Source: Zerene cesonia
Taxonomy: Eukaryota; Arthropoda; Insecta; Lepidoptera; Pieridae
NCBI RefSeq assembly: GCF_012273895.1
Contig: NC_052114.1
Location: forward strand, 5,314,565-5,378,564
Length of the DNA stretch: 64,000 bases
Direction: 5' to 3'
In this document: piece after piece, positions 38,121 through 48,431 of the stretch
Position numbering within the stretch: the first letter of the stretch is position 1
Layout: each line of letters starts with the position of its first letter
Notes under the pieces: model-generated
Told to the model about the DNA's origin: nothing
Database searches by the model: none
What the model saw: the letters and a program-made list of their open reading frames with translations, nothing else
Made by a program: the position numbers and the translations under genes

Positions 38121-38606
38121 TTAACCCAAATAAGTAATTTTAGGTGGTTTAAAGATTTTAGGTACGCGTATTGGCCACTTTATACCTAAAGTTGGTAGTG
38201 ATGACAGCGAAATCGGTAAAGAGGGTACAGACAATCGGGTGGAAAATGAAGGAGGTTTCGGGATCACAACACTGGACTTGGGCTTTTTCTTGTGTTTGGA
38301 AATCTGCACTGTAGATACATGATCACTTGATAATTCTCCATGCTTAGTCGGGCCAGAATGTTGCTCATCATACTTTTGTTTCAATTCGAAATCATGCTTC
38401 TTTTCATACTCCGGGATAGGGTCTTGCTCATTATAGATTTGCTCCTCTGGTTTTGCTTCTGCTACTTCTTTAAGTATTAATGCACGTTCTTTATTTTGTG
38501 CTGCAAGATTCTGTTCTACAGCGCTAGGCGGTAAGGCGGGAGGTTTTGGGAGAACAGGTGATGCATATGCGAATGCAATTACACATAAAAAACCAAGTGC
38601 GTACAT
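38121..38606 (-). CDS. small secreted Pro/Lys-rich protein with VVIPKPP motif
   Basis: The exon begins at ATG (38606) directly after a GTTACAG acceptor and encodes 161 residues. The signal peptide is MYALGFLCVIAFAYA, cut before SPVLPKPPALPP. A charged, probably helical middle (AAQNKERALILKEVAEAKPE) is followed by a Lys-rich stretch. The C-terminus contains SSVVIPKPPSFSTRLSVPSL and KWPIRVPKIFKPP. A leader exon ends at CCACG|GTGAGT (38744), with a TATATAAAA box at about 38821-38814. No known domain. The VIPxxP motif and Trp-Pro-basic tail recall the acidic repeat protein at 23914-26562, so the two may be diverged relatives or share a function in cuticle or matrix. That is inference from short motifs. 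Confidence 0.8.
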   Translation of the reverse strand: MYALGFLCVIAFAYASPVLPKPPALPPSAVEQNLAAQNKERALILKEVAEAKPEEQIYNEQDPIPEYEKKHDFELKQKYDEQHSGPTKHGELSSDHVSTVQISKHKKKPKSSVVIPKPPSFSTRLSVPSLPISLSSLPTLGIKWPIRVPKIFKPPKITYLG

Positions 38607-38743
38607 CTGTAACAAATAAATTATATTATTAATATTATTAAATTATATGATAGTAGTAAAATGTAGATAGTATATACACATGTATAGAATGTGTACAGAA
38701 TACAGATATATAGAAGAATGTATTTAATTTTATAAATACTCAC

Positions 38744-38822
38744 CGTGGTACTGTGGGAATTGACTGCTTCTGATAACAGCTGGATATTGATGATCCTTGC
38801 AGTTAGAAATGGTTTTATATAG
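38744..38822 (-). promoter_or_regulatory. TATA box and 5' untranslated exon
   Basis: TATATAAAACC on the minus strand at about 38821-38812, with initiation expected near 38790. Donor CACG|GTGAGT ends the leader at 38744. Confidence 0.55.
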
Positions 38823-40629
38823 GTAACTAATATAATTAGTTGATGGGTCCTTAGTCGATCAGGTACATAGCCTGTAGTTATAAATAATGATTTATTTATA
38901 AGTAATTAGGATTAATTACCTTATGTTCTTATTATAACTTGCAATTGCAATTTTGTTTTATAAACACTTTATTGGAAAAATAATTTACGATTTATTAACA
39001 TTTCTTTCTACTTCGCTAAAAGATACACGCCCTCTTCCTCTCTCGTATACAGTGTTTCGTTAAAGAAAAGAGATTCATACCTATAACTTACTGCTTAACT
39101 TTTTTTTTGCATTATTATGCTTTATGCTAGGAACTATTAGAAAGTCGGTTGTTTAGGTAATTGACAGACTTATTTTCTTTAAAGTAATATAAAATAACCT
39201 AAAATGAAATTTTATATAAATCAAACTTATTGCCTAAACACCATCCCTTAACTATTGTGGACAATTATCTTTTGAACATGCTTATTATATTATTTCCTTC
39301 ATCTGAATGTTTGTATGTAACCGATTCCTTTGTTTTGTTTCGATTTTAACTCACTTTAAAATGGCCGATTTCATTCAAATATAGTTTACTTATAAAGGAT
39401 CGGTAACAATACGATAATTTAATGAGTGAAGCGTGTTTTTTAGTTTTTTGAAGCTACATTTAATTTATTATTTATATATATTAAAAAAAAAACTTAACCA
39501 CACGTAAAATTTATAGAACTAGAACAAATTTAAATGGATCTACATGGGAAGCAGCAGCTTTCAAATAAAAAAATTTTTCATAAAAATCGGAAGTAAGTAA
39601 AAGGAAATATAATAAAAAGTTATCAAGTAACAAAGAACTAAAATATAGCCGAATTGATATGCTCCACCTTTATAGATTTTGTTGAAAATACAGGCAGCTA
39701 AGAATTGAAATCATTTATTTGTAGTTCATAATTAATTGATATTAAAACAAAACCTTTCTTTTCTGACAGTAAATAAAAACTTGCATATAAGCACTTCGTT
39801 TCTTTTATTGAAAGTAGAACTTGAGTGATAATAATGAAAAATGGTGAACGCACCCAAAAATCTTCACTATATTTCCACCGTGGCTTAAATTTTATAAGTC
39901 GTCGTAAAATTAAAGTAATAACATATTATTCCTCGATATCTTCTAAATACAATTAATTTTGAATCGTAAGTGAAGTCCCGTGTCCCCTAGTTAGATATGG
40001 GACAGATTATATAGTAAATCTGTTTCACTGATTAATTTATGAACAAATAGTCAGCCTTCTGTGCCCTGCCAGACGAGCCATTTTTAAATGTGCGTCCCTT
40101 CCAGGAATCGAAACCAGGACCTTACAGTTCTATGCTCACACGTTAACCACTGTACCAAGGAGGCGGTCTATTATGCATATTTTTTTCAATATATTTGCGA
40201 GGTTAAAATACATTTACATTAGAAGGAATGTGGGTTTAGTCTTTGTAATTAACTACTTGCTACTGAAAAGCCTATTTCACGAATATTAATTTACAAAATT
40301 ATAAATAAAGTGATTATATGATTACAAAGTGATATACGCTATATTGTATGATGTCCTACCTGGGGGGAGGACCTGGGGCCACATTATTAAGTACTAGCTA
40401 ATGCCTACGGTAGTGATTGATTTATTTTAGCCGAAATACAGAGATGGACAAGAATTTTTAACATTATATTACTGATTTATTGTTATTCTTTATCTCATTT
40501 TCTACGCATTATATGTGAAGAATTATGCTTGATAAACATATTTTTGTAATTCTTGTGAACATGAAAAATTCTAAATAAAAATAAAATTTGCATTCAGTCA
40601 TTATATTTCCATGTCATCGCGTTATTTAT
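38823..40629. other. intergenic with a SINE
   Basis: AT-rich spacer between two minus-strand genes. The only recognisable element is the tRNA-derived SINE at about 40000-40168. Confidence 0.45.
40000..40168 (-). mobile_element. tRNA-derived SINE
   Basis: On the minus strand a tRNA-like head (40168-40092) carries an A box (TGGTACAGTGG) and a B-box-like GGTTTCGATTCC. It is followed by a body 'ggctcgtctggcagggcac'. The lower boundary is approximate because no clear tail or target duplication is seen. Confidence 0.6.
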
Positions 40630-41527
40630 TCACTGAGGTGTTGGGGCAACTGGTAGATGATCGCCTTCCACATGTGTGCCGTCAAGGTCAGCCGTAAACT
40701 TGGTAACGTAGAGCTTTCCATCTTCACCGATGTACCTGATTTCACCTTCAGTGATAAGGACGTATTCACCGTCCTCTTCAGTGGGCACGAGACGGCCTCG
40801 CTCAGAAACAACGGTACCATCAGCTGTCACGTAGCGCAGTGAAAACTGACCGAACTCGTCTCTGGTCTCTTCAAATTCTAGCGCTGGTAAAAGACGCTTT
40901 GCTAGCAAAACTGGATCAACAGTGGGCGCACATGCTGCTACGGCGAACAAAGCGAATATAAAGACGAACTGGAAAAGGAAACTATTATTAAAATACAAGT
41001 GTTTCTAATAATATATTTTATATTTTCCCTTTTATTCTGGTGCCAATATAGAAAACTTATACTAAGAATAAAGTAAAACCAATATAGAAAACTTATACTT
41101 AAAAAAGCTTATAATAAGAGGTACAGCATAAAAGGAATACACGCAAGCAACAATAGATTTCTTCCAAACAACCAATTGAAAGTCTCAACAACGTGATCAT
41201 GAAAACTCGAGCCTTTTTAGATTTGCTTTTTTGCGTGATAACAATTTGTCAGTTATTGCGCGTGCCTACTTTCAACGGATCGTCATAGTATTTCATAATA
41301 TACGTCTATGTCAACTTAAAACCACTAAAATCACCAAGTTGTAATATTTTAAATAATTTAACATAAACTGTAAATATCTGTAAATAGGGTTGATTATACA
41401 TTTTTTTGTTACGATAAATACACAAAAATTTCATAAAAGGGCACTAAATATCCTGTCAAACTTTTAGAAAAAGTATAAATAGGAAGATATAACCTTATTA
41501 GATCTGTTAAAAACTTACCAATTTCAT
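40630..41527 (-). CDS. RR-type larval cuticle protein
   Basis: Exon 1 is 41519-41527 (MKL, donor TTG|GTAAGT) and exon 2 is 40630-40968 (acceptor TTTTCCAG|TTC, stop TGA), in phase 0, 115 residues. The signal peptide is MKLFVFIFALFAVAACA, cut before PTV. The mature protein is a single RR-like domain: DEFGQFSLRYVTADG, SERGRLVP, GEIRYIGEDGKLYVTKF, GTHVEGDHLPVAP. It is clearly paralogous to 22315-23000, with long blocks of identity. An AATAAA (40630-40625) overlaps the last base of the stop codon. A TATAAATA box lies at 41613-41606, about 80 bp above the start. The role is chitin-binding structural protein of soft cuticle. Confidence 0.9.
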
Positions 41528-41605
41528 TTTTTTTTATTACTGTGCTAATGTTGTAAGGGATTGTATAGCTTATTGTGTTATGGTGGATTACTTTCTGTCA
41601 TCGCC

Positions 41606-41613
41606 TATTTATA
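41606..41613 (-). promoter_or_regulatory. TATA box of RR cuticle gene
   Basis: TATAAATA on the minus strand, about 80 bp upstream of the MKL start codon at 41527. Initiation would be expected near 41580. Confidence 0.55.
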
Positions 41614-42799
41614 GTTTAAACTGAATTGCTACCTTTTTGGAATTTCGCTCATTAGGAAGATAAGTAATTTAAAATTAGCAATGCGATAGAATGTGTCTAC
41701 TCATTAATTCTTGTGACATATTGTTTTTATCATAATATTTTTGCATGTTCTTCGATAAAATTTAATATTTTATAAGATATCAAAAATGTGCCATAACAAT
41801 AATTGTTACACTTTTTAGGTTAACAAGATTTGACTCTGTAGGTAAACAAGGTTTCACGACAACATTCCACATTTTCGGTTGTGGTGAAATAGAAATCGCA
41901 TTGTGCATGGGTAAAGATTGTTAGGTTGTGTACGAATATTCCCTGTTATGGAATGTCCAAGGAAATGAAACCGTCGAAGAAAAGTATTTTTATTAAAGAC
42001 GTCATGATCATCATCACATTAATTTTTATTTGCACTGCACAAGGAAACAAGATAACAAATAAATATTGGGTTTATACTAAATAGCTCTATGTAGAAGTCA
42101 TATAAATGTAACCCCCTTTTCTCTTGATCTCGGTATAACGCGTTTCCGGAAAAGAATCTAATGAATATTAGTGCGAAGACAAAACCTCGTCTCTAATTCA
42201 GCTAATAAAAATTCTACTCAGATAGTAAAAATTTACAAAAATATATTTCTAGCTTTGACTCGCGGCTTCTCTCATGTTCAAATTTTAAATCTAAACCCTT
42301 CGCCATTCAAGTGAAGACAATTTTTTTTATTTAAATCAGTCTGACTTGAATGAAACACAGCAGTTAGTGAATTAAACTACGTCTTACGTAACGTATTTAA
42401 CCTTCATTAGGATAAAATCATATGTATATTCCCTACGCAACAAAATTTTATGTAGATACGTATCTAATATAAAGCTTCAAAATCGTAGGGAGGTGTCTAA
42501 AACATGTATCTCTCTCTCTCTCTCTTCAGCTTTTCTCCGTCCACTGTTGGACATAGGCCTCTCTTAAGGCACGCCATTCAGCTCGATAAAAAATGTCTAT
42601 GATATTAAAAATGTATTAGTAGATTCATAGTTTTAATCCATAAATATATATTTGAGTTTGATCTCTTTGTAAGAGAAAATTATATCGGCGAAACTCAAAA
42701 GCTTGTAGATTAGGCACACAAAACAAAAAATGATTCGTCGTGTAATATATACATTGATTTTTATTTACATGTTAAGTACTACAAAAAAGGAACAAACAT
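41614..42799. other. intergenic with a retrotransposon tail
   Basis: AT-rich. Holds a CT microsatellite at about 42509-42526, followed by an antisense non-LTR tail to about 42591 (TCTCCGTCCACTGTTGGACA, then AGGCCTCTC). A minus-strand AATAAA at 42775-42770 serves the next cuticle gene. Confidence 0.5.
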
Positions 42800-43289
42800 T
42801 CACTGAGATTCATCTGATTCTTCTGCAACTGACGCCTTAGGAACGGGATAATGATTATTCTCAACATGCGTTCCATTAATGCCCGCGTAGTATTTTGTGA
42901 CATATATTTCACCGTCATCCCCGAGGTAGGAGACCTCGCCTTCAGTTACAAGGACATAAGTGCCATTTTCGGTTGGCTCAAGCCAGGCGCGCTGGGAGAC
43001 CACAGTGCCCTCAGCTGTCACGTAACGATACGCGTACTGCCCGAACTCGTCATGTACTTCCTCATGCTCCAGCGCAGGCAGCGCACGCCGAGATAGAAAT
43101 GGATCAAAAGTCGGGGCGCAGAACGCCACGGAAATTATTACACAAACAATTACTATCTGCAAAGAAAAAATATGATAAAATATACTAGTATACCTACTTA
43201 TGCATTGTTAAGAAAAAGACCAAATTTAATAAAATGGGACCAAGTCAAAGTAAAATAAACGGTTGAAAATTAAAACTTACCAGTTTCAT
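42800..43289 (-). CDS. RR-type larval cuticle protein
   Basis: Exon 1 is 43281-43289 (MKL, donor CTG|GTAAGT) and exon 2 is 42800-43156 (acceptor TTTGCAG|ATA, stop TGA), phase 0, 121 residues. The signal peptide is MKLIVIVCVIISVAFC, cut near APT. The domain reads DEFGQYAYRYVTAEG, GEVSYLGDDGEIYVTKY, GTHVENNHYPVP. It is more diverged than the other two paralogs: the basic SERGRLVP is SQRAWLEP, GDHLP is NNHYP, and it has an acidic extension (EESDESQ). TATAAAAG is at 43373-43366. AATAAA lies about 25 bp after the stop. Confidence 0.9.
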
Positions 43290-43365
43290 TTTGAGCTTTT
43301 AACTGTTTGCTATTTTATGGCAGGAAACAGTTTCATTAAGTGTAGTATATTTTGAATAGTGTAAG

Positions 43366-43373
43366 CTTTTATA
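43366..43373 (-). promoter_or_regulatory. TATA box of RR cuticle gene
   Basis: TATAAAAG on the minus strand, about 80 bp above the start codon at 43289. This is the same arrangement as in the 40630-41527 paralog. Confidence 0.55.
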
Positions 43374-43698
43374 CATACTCGTCCAAAGTTGGCACTCATT
43401 ATAAATTATCCTCATTAGTAAAGGACTAGTTCATAATGTATATGACTACAAATGATTTATAATGTTTTATTATTACATAATAGAATGTACCTATTACGTA
43501 ATAGTAAAGTTATATGCATTGATCGATTAGGTTTTGTACTGTTTTACTTTCCTTATTCCTCTACTTTAAATCTTATTTAGCGTAGGTACCTTGGTTTAGA
43601 AACTTTTAGGTACATTATAAATACCTTACTTACATACGACTCTAAATTAATTCACACAATATATCTACTTCTTCATCTTTTGGAATTATTTTAGTCTC
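43374..43698. other. intergenic spacer
   Basis: AT-rich spacer of about 325 bp between the cuticle gene promoter and the P450 stop codon. Nothing further is seen. Confidence 0.4.
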
Positions 43699-46600
43699 TC
43701 AGACCTTTCTTTGTGTAAATTGCAGATTAATAGGTTGATCGGGCTTATTGATTAAAAAAGTCTTAACTCCTAAATTTCCGCCCATCCATTGGACCTCAAA
43801 ATTGCGAATTATCTGGAAAAAAATAAAAAGCAATGTGTTTTGTTTATCGTAAAATATAAATAATAAAAATAATACAATTTCTATGGTAATGTTGATAACA
43901 TTTTACCTTCATCAAAGTGATACAGATATTTTGCTCAGCGAGCCGCCTCGCAATACACGATCTAGATCCAAAACCAAAAGGTAAACTTAAAAAAGGATGT
44001 ATATTTTCATAATCTGCGGAACCGCGTAACCACCGTTCCGGTTTATACTGCAAAGGATTTCTCACGTACTGCGGGAGTCTGGATGCAATCATGTTTTGTG
44101 TTACGATCACCGTCTGTAACGAATTACATGAAGGTTGATATCATTTAAACAAATCAGTGATATTTTGTGCGAAAGTACTTTAGTGATACAGACATTTATT
44201 TAACTTCACTAGTATAAATTTTGCATAAAACGTAATAACTCTGTCTGTGAAGTAACTAACGTAATCAAATAATGTAATTTTTACCCCCTCAGGTATTTTG
44301 TATCCTTTTAAAATAATATCGTTTTGGAGTATACGGCCAACTCCAATAGACACTGGATTAAGACGCAAACTTTCTTTCACACAACTTTTTAAATAAACTG
44401 CCTTAGATAGCACCGTTGCTGTAACCTCTGAACTTTTGGTTGGTAACAAAGTGTATAACTCTTCGTACAACTTTTGCTGGCATTGAGGATTCCGAGCTAT
44501 GTGATATAACGAGAAACTTGTAGTAAACGCAGTCTGAAAATAGTAGAAAATATACATATATTATATAAATAAAAAGTGATCTATGACCAGTGGCGTAGCT
44601 AGAGGGACAAGGGCCCTGGTGCATAGGGAAAGAATCGGGCTCTCCTTCCCTGTTTCAAAGCTGAGGTTAGAGGGCCCCCTGAGCTCCGGGGCCCTGGTGC
44701 ACTGCACCACCTGGCCCTATGATAGCTACGCCACTGTCTATGACTTGACTAGGATTTGAGTACATTGCTATTGTGGCATAATTAACATTTATAAATCCGA
44801 GTTTTGACGATATTTCCATGAACACTGCATTCTATTCTGATTTCGGCAAGTAAAAGTTGAAAAACAAACAAAAATTTGTATTAGGGAAAGTACGAGTAGG
44901 TACTATGTGTTGAGTCGGCTCAGTTTGAGGTTCTTAGTTTTCTAAAACAATTGTAGTCATATCTACTACATTTAGAGTAAACTTCTCACCGTATCTATTG
45001 AAGCCATTAATATGTCCACCATCATACCAATTATATCTTTTATATCTACATCTGGCAATTTTGTGAAAGACGATAAAAGTGAGTTATCATTACAATTGTG
45101 TTCTGCATAATAGCTCAATCTATCTAATAAAATATCCATCGACACTCTGCAACAGATAATATTAAATCAATATATTAAAAAATTAACTTAAAAATAATCA
45201 CCAATTATTAGGCATTATACTTCTCCAAATATTCTTGTGATTCAACGAGTTTATTATACAAGGGAGTCTTGAATAGTTTCCAAAGTACTCCATTATCGAG
45301 TTTCATTATGCCCGAATTAGAACCAAAAGCAGATGCTATAATCTTACTACTGCGAGAATCTGGAAGCTGCTCATCCTTTGTAAAGCTATGAAAACGCTCA
45401 TTGAATGCTACAGCTCCAATCACTGAAAATTTTACACATAAGAGTCAGTCAGTGTTTTAAAAATCGACCCACAATAAACATATTAATAATAAATGAACAT
45501 ATAAGCTATAGGTAACACTATTTTACATAAACAGGAGAGCTGTTACCTATATCTATCATATGAACTTTACTTGATATGAAGCTCACCCTTGGTTAAAAGT
45601 TGAAACATATTATGTATTTTCGAGAGGACTGCATGAGCTAAAAACGTGTTTCAAAATGCCTTTAAGTATTTTTTGGCGAATTACTGTTACAAGCAACGTA
45701 GTATGTTAATTGCGACATATTTAAGTAATTTTAAGTATTCCTATTTCTGAGCTATAAAATGTAGGTACGCAAGTGTACATTTGGCCCTGTGTAAAGTAAA
45801 GAGCCGACCGAAACATTCGTCATTCTAGCAAAAGCTATTAGAACAATGTTTGTCGTGAAGGGAATACAAGAGCATTTTCTTTAAGATATATATTTTATAT
45901 TAATAATACAGCAATATATCATAATTAAACGGTAAATTGCCAATCGACTTCATTTCATCATTACTTACTTAATTCAAGATCATGGGCTTGAATTTTGTGA
46001 CATTGAAATTTCACGGGGCCACGAGGTAGTTAAATTACCTACGTTTCCTATGCTACAACATGAATCTTCAATAATGACGTATACTTACCTTCAAGATTGA
46101 GGCGATTTAGATATGGCAAAAAATCATCATGTGATGATACATTAACGTCTTTTATCCATTTAATAAACTCTGCAACAACTTTATCCGTAATGCTGACATA
46201 CTGCTTGGCATTACGTGGACCAGAAAAATTTTTTTGAAATGCGCTTCGTATTCGCCACCATTCCGGACCATTTCTACAATATATTGAACGTAATAATAGG
46301 AACAAATTATGAAAGAATTTTGTTTTTCTACAGAATGTACTAAATATAATTTAATACACTACTTATTTCGATTTCTAAAATTCAAAATAAATATCAAATA
46401 ATTATGTTGGTATATATCGGTACTAAAAACTAACCAAACCAAATATATTAATAATTCTTGTATGATATTACAGATCCCATCATACTAAATATCCTACTTC
46501 CTACTAATATTATAAATGCAAAAGTTTGTAAGGATGTGTGTGTGTGTTTAGTACTATTTCACGCAAAATCTGAACCGATTGCAATGAAATTTGGTACGTA

Positions 46601-47651
46601 GATAGCTGGATAACTGGAATAACATATAGGCAACTTTTTATCCCGATATATGTTACGCGGGTGAAACCGCGGGGCGCAGCTAGTATTCTACAAAATAACA
46701 ATTTTACTCAACGATAAGGCAATATTTTATTGCTAACTTATCAATATCTAGGTCTAATGTTATCCGCCAGCTTACGTTGAAAGAAGACCTCCGGAATTAT
46801 ACACTTCTTTTTTGTTCAGACGATAATGAAGCATCGCCACATGACTTCTTCTTGAGGGATAGCGATCATTTTGGCGGAAGATTATTTCCATAAGCTCAGG
46901 CTCAAAGACATGAAGTAAGTTGACAATTGGTGTTTCTCTTACTAGCCCTCCATATCGACACCAATTAAGCCAAGCGTTTTTGTCTAGAGTATCAGTATCA
47001 TATTCACCTATAAAACATTACAATATAAAGTATATTTGAGCTATTTATCACACGCTTCGATGACGCTAGAATTATATATCTATAACATTCTTTAATCTTT
47101 CTCAAGACACCCAAAAAAAATCGTAAAAATCGGTCCAGTCTTTTCTGAGAGGTTCAGTGGCAAATATGCACAGAAGAAAAACAAAGTTATATAATACGTG
47201 TGCAGCTGGTTTAGAGCAGTAATTTTAAGTTGAAGAAACTCAATTATCCGTTGCTAGGTAGTTAGTGCACTATAAGTTATTGTTGTTTTATTTAGCATAG
47301 TAGCCGATTCTAAGAAACATTCAAATTATATACTTATGGAACCTATTTTGCATTACAAATAACTATACACTTAGATTAATGTAATTTAAAGTGGGGGAGG
47401 ATTTTGAAGTAGATCTCGCAGTTTCTAAACTAATAATTTGAACACTTACCGATAACAGGCCAGTATTTATATAAACTTCCAATTACAGGATAAGATTTGG
47501 GACCAGGAATTTGATTAAATTCGGAAGTGCTTTGATCAAGATGTTTTTCCACTATACGATGTACAAATCGAGATTTTGTATTCTTTAACGTACGATCCTT
47601 CATAACTGTTCGTAAATTAAACATTTTTAAACCACGGATATGTTCTAACAT
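43699..47651 (-). CDS. dib: mitochondrial P450, CYP302A1 (disembodied)-like ecdysteroid 22-hydroxylase
   Basis: Eight exons: 47651-47450, 47007-46776, 46273-46089, 45422-45221, 45146-44990, 44533-44285, 44113-43907 and 43812-43699. All phases agree and give 515 residues. Landmarks are IPGP (48-51), WWRIRSAFQK, a helix I motif ASIDTT (about 322-327), ExxR as ESLR (380-383), PERW (434-437) and the haem loop PFGFGSRSCIARR with ligand Cys462. The CIARRLAEQN block and the C-terminal LINKPDQPI are features I associate with CYP302A1, which hydroxylates C22 of ecdysteroid precursors in prothoracic gland mitochondria. The basic N-terminus fits mitochondrial import. The exon 4 donor (GAGAA|GTATAA) is weaker than the rest. 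An earlier in-frame ATG at 47711 would add 20 residues. Introns hold a hAT MITE and a Helitron/SINE-like copy. Confidence 0.8.
44580..44744. mobile_element. hAT-type MITE with 8-bp target duplication
   Basis: The element at 44588-44736 (149 bp) has perfect 14-bp terminal inverted repeats, CAGTGGCGTAGCTA and its inverse. It is flanked by the 8-bp direct duplication TCTATGAC (44580-44587 and 44737-44744). The interior is GC-rich with GGGCCC-type blocks and no coding. It lies in intron 5 of the P450. Confidence 0.9.
46501..46684 (+). repeat. Helitron/SINE-like interspersed repeat in P450 intron
   Basis: Starts CTACTAATATTATAAATGC, contains a TG run, 'ctgaaccgattgcaatgaaa' and 'tttttatcccg', and ends GGGTGAAACCGCGGGGCGCAGCTAGT. 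It is the same family as 54511-54743 and 57296-57421. It lies in intron 2. Confidence 0.7.
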
Positions 47652-47711
47652 TTTCAAATATAACTTGATGCAGCGTTGAAAGGTGAATGAAAATAAAATA
47701 CAACGCTTCAA

Positions 47712-48431
47712 ATTTCAAGCTCCTATAAGACGAAATAGGATGCACATATCATAAATAAGCAAAATAAAAAAGGCCAGTGAATACATGCATAATGATAGCG
47801 TTACGTCGAGGGCGCGTATGGCAATTTAAATCGTATTATATACCTACACGTAAATATGCATTTCTTTATGTAGGTAGGTAGAAATCTTTACATTCGATTA
47901 TAATTAACTTATTCATGAACATTGAAAGTATGTTTATGTCATGTGTATTTGTGTTATGTTTCTATAAAAAACGGAATCGTTTATACTTCAAACATTTCAA
48001 CACACAATTTAAATTACATATCTCTTAGAGAAGGAAAAGGCTGCGTCTCAGCTGTTGCTGCCCAGAACTCGCTTAAATATCAACGCTGACGCCGTGGGTT
48101 TCAATTCGTATGTTTTAAACCTAATACTACGTACCACCACCCTTGACAAAAATTTGTAGTTCTTCGTGGAGTCTAACTAGTCTTCAAATTTACATTAATT
48201 TTAATTAAACAAACTCTTACAAGCAGAATATATTAGTCTCTAGCCTCCTATAATGTCATGCAGACACAAAAATAAATAACGAAATAGTTCTGGTGCAACG
48301 TAAAAGATAGGCAAACAAACACTTTCACATATTTAAGTTAAATTTTTTATATAAGATTGTTAATAAAAGGAAAAGGTAACAGTGATGTACAAAATTATCT
48401 ATTAGCTGTCAGAAGTAAGAAAATGATACAA
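47712..48431. other. intergenic between P450 and OSGEPL1-like gene
   Basis: Contains the 5' flank of the P450 and the 3' flank of the next gene. No obvious TATA box, repeat or exon. Confidence 0.35.

Noticed and set aside
43975..44000. Haem loop with Ala instead of Gly after Cys-Ile as a broken P450
   Set aside because: CIARRLAEQ is, to my knowledge, normal for CYP302-type mitochondrial P450s, and the rest of the gene is intact.
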